Assembly (NCBI GenBank): GCA_943736015.1
Contig: OX031072.1
Coordinates: 16,147,501-16,211,500 of the forward strand
Direction: 5' to 3'
Length of the DNA: 64,000 nt
Source of the DNA: Tridacna crocea
Lineage: Eukaryota; Mollusca; Bivalvia; Cardiida; Cardiidae
Of the stretch, positions 28,993 through 60,000 are shown piece after piece. The notes below the pieces were generated by a model that was not told where the DNA came from, searched no databases, and worked only from the letters and a program-made list of their open reading frames with translations. Position 1 is the stretch's first letter; every line of letters starts with the position of its first letter. Position numbers and translations under genes: made by a program.

Positions 28993-29325
28993 ATGAAAAG
29001 ACCCATACCTCTTTCAAATTTGCATCACTGCACGAGTATGATAAGGGTTACTGAAAATTGTCTGTATACTTCTAAGACTCACTGTTTCATTTACCTGCTG
29101 ATATCTTGATCAAACTTAAAATTCATATTGCTCACATCGGGTTAATAAGTTGTCACAAGGCCTAATATTAGAGAAAGGATAGAAGGCAGATTCAGGTGTT
29201 TGTTTTAGACTTATGGTTAATTAATAGTACTTCTTAACTCTAGCACAAGGTAGATGTTCTCATGATCTAATAATTCTTTGTTCTGTTTCCCATTTCAGGT
29301 CTGCTAACTCCACTCATCGGTAAAG

Positions 29326-49223
<19,898 letters not shown>

Positions 49224-49582
49224 AACGGTTATCGTATCACTTTCTTGCAGTTAGGTTTGCGAGAAAATTACGCAGTGTGAGATTTATCGTTGAAGTGCTA
49301 AAAATATGAAAGAGAGTCAGATCAAGCAGTGGACTTTGTATCACTTGGTTCATTTTCCATGTAGCTATATCATTACTTTGAATGAATATGAAAAGATATA
49401 AAAAAAATAGCAGAAATTTTCCTGTAAATGTAACCCAATAAGTACTAATATTTACTTTTATTGACTAAAGATAAAGAAGAGAAAATCTGCACTTGTCTCA
49501 TGTTGTATGTATTATGCTATCACATTTTTTGTCCAAGTAAGAAGACTTCCAAAAAAAACATCCTAATGTGTCTGTTTGTCAA

Positions 49583-49690
49583 ATTTAACATCACTGAGGG
49601 AAGACAGCATTTTAAAACATTGTAGGAAAAGGAGAAAATGCTGGTAACCACCACTTTCTCCATTTCCTACTATGTTTTCTACCCAATTGC
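49583..49690 (+). mobile_element. A-type MITE fragment in GAPDH 3' region
   Basis: Hairpin AGGAAAAGGAGAAAATGC with ACCACC apex; the right flank stops after TTTTCTACCC. Confidence 0.7.
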
Positions 49691-50436
49691 GTGCTAGCAG
49701 TACACAGTTTGGGTGGCAAAATGTTGTGTTTCAGTTAATCTATGGACTTCATATTATAACGTAAGAGCTAGATATGGTAACCATGTGCTGCTTGCAGTGT
49801 TGGTTTGGAACAGAATATCAAAGGTGTGTTGTCTTTCTCTGTTTAACATCATTAGTGCTGTATTTCAAATTAACCTGAGATTTACCTTTTTTTTTTTTTC
49901 AGCCTTTTGATATGCATTTTTTTAATAGGTCTATTGTGTTGGATTGTTTGAAAATAGATAATGTATTGAAAGTTCTAGGATTCTTTAGAACACTTTCTTT
50001 CTTCCATTTGTCAGGTGTAGGTTTGATGCGTAGTGTAGATTTAAAGATAATCTGCAATACCAATGATTTACCAATGACTTGTGATCAATCTACAAAGATA
50101 CGCAGTAGGAACTTCCTTCAAATTGAATCTTTTATTATCTGTTTTTGATCTAAATGAAGTGAGCATACTTCCACCCAGCGTAGATGATAGTGCTAGTATG
50201 AACAATGTAATTGTCGTACCATTGTATTTATTTTTTTCCCAGGAAGCCAACCAATCACTCTTCTTCTCCCTTTGAACTTCAAGATAAGCCAGGATAAATT
50301 AATTCTCACCAATATTCCTATCTTAAACCATAGAGTGCTGAATACACCCAGAAGGTATTTTCTCAGTGCAGAAACAAGACTAAAGTTTTCACAATTTCAA
50401 GGTTACTATTCTCTAAAATATTTCAAAAAAGCAGAC

Positions 50437-50535
50437 AATGTAGATCAAAGATCAGGCTGTACAAAATGTGCAGCCTGATCTTGATCTAAACTGACCGTAA
50501 AGACAACAACAGTTGGATAGACGCTTAAAGGGTTA
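50437..50535. repeat. GATCTTGATCTA dyad repeat E
   Basis: TAGATCAAAGATCAGGCTGT pairs with CAGCCTGATCTTGATCTA; ends AAAGGGTTAA. Confidence 0.65.
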
Positions 50536-50937
50536 AATTGTAAGACCAGATTTCTAATTGGCTAAGACAGAATTTTTCCACCAATCAGATAACTCGACTC
50601 CAGCCTTGGACTGGTTGTTGAAGATGGGGAGTTAATGATTGTGGCTATTTTATTTTGAACAAATAACATAAGTATGTTAAGATGTAGTACATGTACTCGA
50701 GTTGATTGTTGTTGGGATTTTTTCTTTTTACCTTTAATTTTATTTTGAAATACCAACCCTTTTATGATTTGCACATATTGGTCTTTCCATATTCTGAATT
50801 CAAGCGTAGCTCAGTTTATGTTCATTCTTTTAGGCCATGTATACCGTAAACAGCTGAAAAGCTGAAAGAATGAATTCAATCGAAACATACATTGCTGCTC
50901 CAGACCTATTATGGTCAGAATATTTAACACAATAATA

Positions 50938-51003
50938 GACTGTGTAGATGTAAGATTAGGCTGTATGTTCTGTGCTTTCTGATCTTAATCTACAGTCCTT
51001 GAA
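50938..51003. repeat. GATCTTAATCTA dyad repeat E
   Basis: GTGTAGATGTAAGATTAGGC faces TTCTGATCTTAATCTAC. Confidence 0.55.
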
Positions 51004-51336
51004 AGAAAAATGAGTCACATTAACAAGGCAAGGGAAATGAAAAAAAAATAAATATGCAACATATCAAACTGTAGATTTAAGATCTTGATTTAAGCAGTTT
51101 GATACTGTTTCTACACTGTTTGCTTAAATGACAACAACTCATCCTTGGAACTCTACTGATAAAGATTTGGATTTGTCTTGTTTTTCAAAGGTGAAAAGGG
51201 TATTGTTTTGGAAATTCCATACCAAACAATGCCCCAGAAATTATTTAAGACCAAATAGGATGAGATATTTAGAATGTGAGAAAACTGCTTAACTTGTCAA
51301 AAAATAATCATGTTTGGCCTTTTTGTTTTGAGCATA

Positions 51337-51347
51337 AATAAAATAAA
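51337..51347 (+). terminator. candidate polyadenylation signals (two overlapping AATAAA)
   Basis: AATAAAATAAA at 51337-51347 is followed by a T/GT-rich stretch (GTGTCTGTTTTTGTT). If it serves GAPDH, the 3' UTR is about 2.1 kb; a nearer, non-canonical signal may be used instead. Confidence 0.3.
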
Positions 51348-51487
51348 ATTGTAAATCTCGTGTCTGTTTTTGTTCATGATTTATCAAGATTCCCCACTCT
51401 CCCCCCAAGAGATAGGACTTCTCAGTACCCAAGGTTGACAAGATATTGAAAGTTCATTTGGAGCAATGAAACACTATTGCCATCATA

Positions 51488-51632
51488 TTAACCCTATACC
51501 AAACGATGAAAGTTATCCTTGTCCAAATTGAAGGCATTTGCATTTAAAGGCCTTTCCTCCTTTTTGCATGTTTTCAAGAGACTTTTTCCTGAGGTTTGTC
51601 AACAGTTGGGATTGTGTGGTAAAGGAATAAAG
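51488..51632 (-). mobile_element. A-type MITE, hairpin lost
   Basis: TTAACCCTATACC, then CATTTGCATTTAAAGGCC to TGTGGTAAAGGAATAA. Confidence 0.75.
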
Positions 51633-51789
51633 CTTGGGTGTAGTTGTTAGCTATTTAATGAGCAAGTTATACAAGTGTAACAGTTCCCACAAACTACTGG
51701 GGTTTAAATCCTGGATCTCAAGGCAAACACTCTATCATGTCACAAAAAAAGCTAGCTCAATAGTAAGGCAGTATAAAACTAGTGTCCCC

Positions 51790-52011
51790 TTATCTCTTTA
51801 CCACATGATGAAATTTTGGACTTGTCCGAATTCAAATCAACTGCAGAATAAAAATAATTATGACTAAAAAAAATGAAATTTGATTTTCAAAAGGTAGAAA
51901 ACATTGTAGAAAAAGGAGAAAAATGCTGGTTACCAGCATTTTCTCACAATGTTTTCAAAGGGTTTCTATCTCAGGGTCGTCAAAAGTCGTCATTGTGTGG
52001 TAAAGGGTCAA
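51790..52011 (-). mobile_element. A-type MITE, right arm shortened
   Basis: Borders TTAT and TCAA; right arm lacks the CTTTTCC part. Confidence 0.82.
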
Positions 52012-52585
52012 ACCAACACAAGCTAGACCTTTACATCTATCTGTGGGATAGACCAGTTTACTATATAGTATATACGCCCCGCTACATAAAGATTTGTCCA
52101 TGAATCCTTCAATTAGTGTTACTTTATCGCTCTAATATACTGTTTCTTATCTATGTGAAGTTCTTTTTACATTGGGTGCCAGTGATGCTAAAAATAGCAT
52201 GGAAGAAAATGAAATCCTGGTCACACAAGAAAGATGAATAGCCTGTAAGTTTTTTGTGTACCATTTTATAACCCACTCCCCCAACCCCCGCCCCTCTCTC
52301 CAAAACAAAGATGGGGAGTATACTGGAATCACCAAAGCTGTCTGTCAGTCTGTACATGGATTGGTCCATCTGTTCGTAGACACAAATTTGTTCAGCTAAA
52401 TACTCTAAAACTTTTCAACATACTGAACTCAAATTTACACATGATTGTTCCTACTTGTATGAAGTTGTGCATATGCATGGCCCTTTGTTGTGGAATAAAC
52501 TCCCCTTGAACTTTATTAAACTCTTACTTATGTACTACACCATTCTGCATTCTGAGACAAAGACCAGTTTTTGTGACAAAAAACG

Positions 52586-52599
52586 GGGGGGGGGGGGGG
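52586..52599. repeat. poly-G tract
   Basis: About 14 consecutive G. Confidence 0.9.
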
Positions 52600-53383
52600 T
52601 ATATAATCATGTTTAGTGATGGCTCTTGTTAAACATAGTTTTTGCTGCAAAAGAAACTGCACCTGAAAATTTCAGTGCAGTCTGATTTTGATCCACACTG
52701 TCCACAAAAAGGTCACTGAGTTGTGCTTAGCGGCATTGAGGTTAAAGACGCCCACTTACAGCTGGTAAGCAAAAACGCTGTTAGATTTCAAACGATTTAA
52801 ATGGTACAGAAATCAGTCCTATGTGTTAACATGGATACATTAGTGACATATACAGTGTAATGGAAAAAAAAAAGAAACACAGAGATTTGTATTAGAAACG
52901 AAACATTGGTCGGAAGAAAACTGGTAGACGATCAAAGCTGTAAAAAACGGCGCTGCGTCATGGAAATTTATTGTTGGTTTCTGCCTAGAGTCTGATACAG
53001 TGTAATTTGCATATAGGCCGTGACCTCCGTCTGAAAATTGAAGCTGCAACAGAGAAGCCTCCATTTTCCTTTTTTTTACTTCATTAGACGCAGAGTGAAA
53101 TTCAAACATAGTCAAGTGACAGAATGCATGATCATCATACGAATCTACCCAAGTGTATAACAGATACATGCATATCAAAAATCTTCGATTCAAAACCTGG
53201 AAACAAAGAGTCTGTTTACATGGAAGGCAGCAATTCAGCGAAATGCATTTTCTATCGACTGTAATCTGGGCAACCGTTAGGCGCAATATTTGGCATAAAG
53301 ATATACAGATGACTATAGTTTGATAAAATAAAGACAAAATGAGTTAAAACTGTCTAAAAATGAGTATAATGGCCTCTTTAAGT

Positions 53384-53389
53384 TTTATT
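53384..53389 (-). terminator. candidate polyadenylation signal for the CYP4-like gene
   Basis: TTTATT on +, i.e. AATAAA on the coding strand, about 585 bp past the stop codon. Another lies at 52967-52972. Neither can be proven from sequence. Confidence 0.3.
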
Positions 53390-53746
53390 GAAGTTTCATT
53401 AACTCTGTAAAACATGAAAAACAAGAAAAGTTTGTAGTCTGGTTGTCTGACTCAAATATTATAAAAGCGTTGTCTTGAGCAGTTAGTGCTGAGGTAGATA
53501 ACAACAATTCGCAATCTACAAAATATATGAATACATGCACACAAGCTTGTATATCAACCTTAGTTACTGTTGACCCAACACTTGACCTACACTATAACAC
53601 TTTTTAAAAACCATTAACCATAAATGACAAGACATTTGAAGGAAAAAATTGGTATTTAGAATATTGCAAGAAAAGCAACTGTTACAGTCAGCTGCTCCTT
53701 TCTCCGAAAAGATGTCTTTTTCAGATGCAAGTACTCTGCAAATGGG

Positions 53747-53977
53747 TTAACCCTTTACTCCATAGATACTCATTTCAACTCGTGACGAGCAATTTCACCT
53801 TTTGCCACAATCTTTTCCAAAGGCTCCTAAAAGCAAAGTGTAGAAATGACGAGCAATTTCACCTTTTGTCTATGCTATCAAAAGGTGTCATTTACATATA
53901 AGAAATAACTTCATCCTTGTTGTTATTTAGGGTCAATTAGAGGTGCCTTATGAATGCCTTATGGGGTGAAGGGTTAA
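53747..53977 (+). mobile_element. subfamily C MITE abutting the CYP4 stop codon
   Basis: TTAACCCTTTACTCCATAG to GGTGAAGGGTTAA. The core is rearranged: GACGAGCAATTTCACCTTTTG occurs twice in the same direction (53783, 53849), so the hairpin is broken. Confidence 0.9.
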
Positions 53978-54085
53978 ACATTGTTCTGCCGAGGTTCAGC
54001 ATGCAAAAAGGCTCCATTCTCTGTTCTCATTATAATGCCCATCCTCTTTTTGATCACATGATCTGGTTTGACGGACAACTTGAAC
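53974..54085 (-). CDS. CYP4-like last exon
   Basis: 112 nt, TTTTCAG| to the stop. Encodes FKLSVKPDHVIKKRMGIIM and RTENGAFLHAEPRQNNV. The stop TAA (complement of 53974-53976) lies within the TTAA border of the C-type MITE at 53747-53977, so the 3' UTR begins inside a transposon. Confidence 0.92.
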
Positions 54086-57000
54086 CTGAAAAAATGTAAT
54101 AAAATCATTACTATTATCTGATATCATTTACATAGTCTAACCGCCTTTCTTTATTTTGTTTTTGTTGAAAAGTAGCCAGTTATGTAAACAACTTTTATAG
54201 ATTGTTCAAGTGAATAAAATTACAGGAATAATTAGACAACTTTCACTTAAGTAAACATTTAACCCCTTACCACACAATGCCAACTTTACAGACACTGAGA
54301 AAAAGGCCTTTTGAAAACATTGTAGGAAAAGGAGAAAATGCTGGTAACCAGCATTTCCTCCTTTTCCCACAATGTTTTCTACCCTATCAAAGGAAATTTG
54401 CACCATTTGAGCCATACTGAATATGTTGTCTGCAAATGCTTTCAATTTGGACAAAGCTAAAATTTTGTTGTATGGTAGTTGGTTAACTGATAGAGTGTTA
54501 AGAAAGCAATAGATCGAGAGAAGAATACGAAACACATTTCTGTTAGAATATAACCAGTTCATAAACTGGATATATGGCATAACAAATACAGATACAAATA
54601 CATACCTCCTCAATGTTCTAGACACAATAACCTTGATTTCATTCATGGCAAAGTTCTGACCAATACAATTTCTGTTAAAAAGAAAGACCAATCCATCCAT
54701 TAGATGAAAGGTGAATCCATTAAAGTCTTTACAAAACAATCCTGTGTTTTTAAAAGACTGGAAAAGAAGGCTTAAAAAACAGTGTTGGAAAATAAGAAAA
54801 TGCTCATATTTGCAATGTTTTTTACTTGTCGGAGAGTTTAACTTCGAAGAGTTTAACTCTTTACCAAACGACAAAATTTCAGACTGCTTCAAATTTAAAG
54901 CACTTGCAGACAATAAAATAAACATAACTCAAAAATTAAAATTTGTTTCCAGCGGGGTAGGAAACACTGAGAAAAGGAGGAAATGCTGGTTACCAGCATT
55001 TTCTCCTTTTCCCAAAATGTTTTCAAAAGTCTTCAATCTCAAGGTTGCAAAAACCAGATATTGTTGGTAAAAGCTTAAGGGGTATTACATCAATTTTTAA
55101 CTAATCCTAAGCATATGTTTTGAACCTGAAAGAGACCAAAAGTTTTTATTTGGGAAATGGTTGACACTATTGCTACATGAATGAGCCATGCTCTGACAAA
55201 AGGGGTCTTAATTCATCTCCCTGATGCTTTTTACCAAGTCGCTAAATCCTGGATCACTAAAATCCATTTTTACTAAAGATTGATTGAATTTGGAGGAAGC
55301 ATGGTCCTTGGGCATGCACAACATTGATCAATCGCATAAGCTTTCAACCCATGTCAGCCTGCACATGGGTCAATTCTTTTTGCAGATATATTAAGCCCCC
55401 TTTTCACAGAGCTTGGCTGAAATATAATTATGATCTGGCATAAGAGGGTTAAAGGTAAATAATAACATCATCATGAATCCGTGGTCTGAATTCATCAGCC
55501 ATTCTTAAGAACATTCTTTGTCTTATTCTTCAAGATTGTTTCACTGTGAAAGTAACAGACCTTCTGATTGGCTAAACCAAATGGTTTAGCCAATCAGAAA
55601 GTCTATTACTTTCACACTAACAAAATTTTGAAGAATAAGACTAAGAATGTTCTTAAAAATGGTTGGTGAATAAGGACCCTGAACATCAATCTTGTAAAAG
55701 AACATTGATTGATTGATTGATTATTTTCGTTTATTTATCGTTGCTACCGGTTGCCCATCTAGCGACGATAAATAAACTGTAAAAGAACAGAATGAATCAT
55801 GGAAGACACAAAGTTCAGACTCGGATTAGCCTGAGGGGTCTGCACAGGTTTGCCTTAGTCAATACTTTCTGTAGATGCATTAAGTCTCCTTTTCAAAGAC
55901 AATTGCTCATACATTTTCAATTCCTTTAAAGCAGAATGCTTTTTTAGTTAACGGAATGTTTCCTGAGGGGAGCCATTAAGATTATGTCTTAATGGATTAG
56001 CCTTTTACCCCATACAGCATTTCTTTGGCATCCCTAGTAGACCCTAAATAACAGCAACGACGAAGCCATTTCTTATGTGTAAATGACACCTTTTGATAGC
56101 ATAGAAAACATTGTGAAAAAAGGTGAAATTGCTCGTCACAAGCAATTTCACCTTTTGCCACAATGTTTTCCAAAGGCTCCTACAAGCATGAGTATCTATG
56201 GAGTAAAGAGTTAAGTTGTACACAGTACTTTGGAGGTTAATTACTGTCAAACCTTACCTCTGTCCTGCACTAAATGGTATAAACTGAAATGGGTGCATTT
56301 TGGCCACATTATCAGGTGAAAATCTTTCTGGATCAAAAGATTCCGCATCTTTTCCCCATACTTCAGGGTTGTGGTGCAAGTTATAAATGTTAATAGCTAT
56401 CTGAGTCCAGGCTGGTATGTGGTAACCATCAATGGTTATCGCCTCGGAGTTTTGCCGTGATATAAAGAATACAGGACTGTACATCCTGAGTGCCTCCTTT
56501 ATGCACATGGTCAAATACTGGAACTTTCCAAGGTCACCCCTGAAATTGTATAAAAAAAAAATATTTCTTCACTTTAGCATGCCATTTTGTGTTTAAAGGT
56601 GGCCCTTCAGATTTTGGGACGGAAATTTTACAAAAATCATCATTAACACTCAAAGGCTTATAATTTTCATTCATAAAACGGAAGTAGTCGAAAACCATCC
56701 GACAACATGAGAATTTAGGAACAGGAAACACAGTCTATTTTTACAAGAGCAACTCGCTCATTTACATACTGGAAATACACAGACAAAACTGCAAACATAG
56801 CGTCTGAAGAAGACATTATGGAAACAATTACTTGCTTGCTATGTTATGGAATTTAAGCGTCATTAGTCACGTGCCAGTCACTTATTTTCTGATTCTTAAT
56901 TACTGATGATTTGTATTGCTTTTTTCACATAAATTTCAGTGATATATATATATTTCTTAATTTGGTGTGATGTGAAAAATCTAAATGCCCACCTTTAAAC

Positions 57001-60000
57001 TCTTTACGACCCAATCCCAACTTTTCACAACCCCCATAGTAGAAGTTTGCAAGTGCTTTCAATTTGAACCAGTGTAAACTTTTGTCGTTTGGTAAAGAGT
57101 TAACCACATTTAAACCGTCATCTGTTAATGTTTCCAGCTTGGACAAGTATTAATTTCTTTTTGTGGTGTGGTAAAGAGTTATCTACCATATTTAACCCCT
57201 TTCCCAATCGACAAATTTTTGGATAAGACCAAATTGAAAGCATTTGCAGACGACAATTCAACTCTTGCTGAAAAGATGATTTCTGTCTATGATAGAATAG
57301 AAAACAGCTACCAGCATTTTCTCCTTTTCCAACAATGTTTTCAACAGGCTACTATTCCAGACCCGTAAAAACCAGGGATTGTTTGGGAAAGGGTTAAAGA
57401 CAAATATCTTTTTGCCACATTTGTCAAAAATATTCAGCTTGGCTGTTTTCAAAAAGAAATTCAGGTTTTGTCATAGCCCTGGTCTAGTGTGCAATGTTGT
57501 CATCTGCACTGTGCAAAATCTTTGACCATACATAGTATGTTTACCTCTGCCATCATTACAGAACATCTACTTCAAACTTGGGACTTGTTGTTCACTATCA
57601 AAAGTAACAACAGGAGCAGCTAATCATTGAAATATTCTTCACACAGTTATGCTTCTTTTTTGACATAGAATTTTTGCTTTAACATTTTATTACTTCAATC
57701 ATGATCTTGTTGTTAACTATCAAAAGGGGAACCCATATGCCAGGGGCATCAAAATATTTTTGACAAAGTTACACCACCTTTTCGACAGAACTTTTACTGA
57801 AGAAAATGCAGGTGAGTCTTGGCAGCCAAATACAGTGCTCTTTTTTAAGTCATGACCAAACAACAAAATTTTAGGCTTGTACAAATGGAAAGCATTTTGC
57901 AGACGATAAATTGAAGTGAGTGAAAATTTTTAATTTGTTTTGTGAAGGGTAGAAAGCGTTGTGGGAAAAGGAGAAAATGCTGGTTATCAGCATTTTCTCC
58001 TTTTCCTACAATGTTTTCTAAAGGCTTCTTCCTCAGGGTTGTCAAAAGCAGGGATTGTGTGGTAATGGGTTAAGCTGGTATAAGTTAAAATGTGTTTCAA
58101 AAAGTGTTTGTCAAAAAGAAATAACTGTACGTGGTTTGAAAAAGTTGAAACCTTACCATTCAACCTTGTCTCTATTTCCCAGAATGCCATCTACTTCCTG
58201 TCTGCATTTTTCCTGTATCTCTGGGTGTTGGGCTAAACAGACTAGAACAAAACTTGTAGCTGATGTTGTAGTGTCATGGCCTACAATCATACAAACAAGC
58301 ACCAATCATTTCTTCCCTTTACTCTTTACCAAACGACAAAATTTTAGACTGGTCCAAATGGAGAGCACTTGCAGACGACAAAATGAAGGTAACTCAGAAA
58401 TTGAAATTTGTTTCCAGCAGGTTAGAAAACCTTGTTGGAAAAGGGGAAAATGCTGTTTTCTCCTTTTCCCACAATGTTTTCAAAAGGCTTCTTACTCAGG
58501 GTCATTTAAAGTAGGGATTGTGTGGTAAAGAGTTAAGAGCGTAATATGACCTACAATCGTACAAAACATACAAAACAAGTATCTACCATTCTTCCTTTAT
58601 TAACTATGATGACCTACAAGCATACAAAATCATCAATCCTCTGAAGGAAATTGGCCGAGCCTGGGATCAAACCAGCAATCTCCTGTTCCTGTACGCTACT
58701 GACTGTGCTTACCAGGCTCAGCACCATGAAATAAGTCTAGCCTAAAACTTTGTTGTTTGGCACTGAGCCCTGGTAGCTCAGTTGGTAGTGTATAGGACTT
58801 GAGAACAGGGGGGATCCTGGGTTCGATCCCTGGCTCCACCAATTTCTTTTCCAGGATTGATGATAGTCATTGCAACAGGTTCATTCCTCTTCCACCGGCA
58901 ACCATTGTTTCAATGATGGTTATGTGGGAAAGCAGTCAGTGGCTTGGAAGGAAAACTGTGCAGAGTAAAAGAGACTCAAGGAAAGCATGGATAGGTGGAC
59001 TGGCAGCTGTGATACAATAAAAAAAATGTGAAAAACGGAGTTACACACCATGCAATTAATCAATCAATGGCACAGAGTAATCTGCTGATAAATGTTTACC
59101 CTCGAACAGGAATGTGTCCACCTCATTCCTGATCTCCATATCTGTTAGACCTTTGCCCTCGTCATCTTTAGCAGTTAAAATGATGTCAAGAAAGTCCAGA
59201 CTACGTTTTTTACTATCAGCGTCATCTTTAGTTGGCAATCCCTCAGTTTCCTGTAGAGTATTCAATCTTTCGATACTATTTCATTTAACCCTTTACAAAA
59301 CAACAAAATTTTAAGACTCGTGCAATTTGAAACCATTTGCAGACAACAAATCAAATGTGAATGAAAGTTGAAAAAATTAGTTTTGGGAAGAGTAAAAAAC
59401 ATTATGGGAAACCAGCATTTTATTCTTTTCCTATAATGTTTTCAAGAGGCTTCTCTCTCAGGGCGTCAAAAGTTGTCATTGTGTGGTTAAGAGTTAACAA
59501 CAAAGACCAATGAATATGTATATCAGATATTTTTGTCTTAAAAATGTGATGCAAATAATTGCATTTTTATTGTTGATTTTTGTCAACAGAGTTTAAGAAA
59601 AGCAGCCAGTGTAGATCAAAGATCTGGCTACACATTTTGTAGTGCCTGATCTTGATCTAAACTGGCTGCAAAGACAACTATAGCCTACAAGAGCCATAAC
59701 TAAATGTGAATTTCACAGGAACCCTGTGTGTGAATTCGAGTTCAGCATGTGAAAAACTATTGGAGTATTGCTCCGGACAAATCTGTGTCTACAGACAGAC
59801 GGATGGACAGACAGCCATGGTGATTCCATTATACCCCCCTCCACAGGCAAATGAAGGCATTGGTCAAACTGAGTATTTTCTCAGAAACTATGGGTTTTTT
59901 ATAAATGTTTTTGTTCAAAATTTACTTCTACATATCTTTATTCAAAATCTTTGTAACATCATGACACAACCCATTATGTTCTTTGCCTTTTCAGGCACAA

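Larger units (their letters stand above)
49224..51487 (+). other. GAPDH 3' UTR and downstream region
   Basis: No further coding exon. Contains a partial MITE hairpin (49583-49690) and two GATCTTGATCTA dyad repeats (50437, 50938). Candidate AATAAA signals on + lie at 51047 and 51337-51347; none occurs close to the stop, so the 3' end is unsettled. Confidence 0.5.
52012..53746. other. region between GAPDH and CYP4-like genes, mostly unique
   Basis: One 165-codon minus-strand ORF (52840-53337) begins with a hydrophobic signal-like stretch, but it lies in the likely CYP4 3' UTR and has no recognisable domain. A G-tract (52586-52599) and a GATCTTGATCTA-like dyad near 52676 are the only other features seen. 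Confidence 0.4.

Noticed and set aside
54206..54925. 239-codon minus-strand ORF
   Set aside because: It fuses two MITE translations with the 66-nt CYP4 heme exon and flanking intron; only 54606-54671 is coding.
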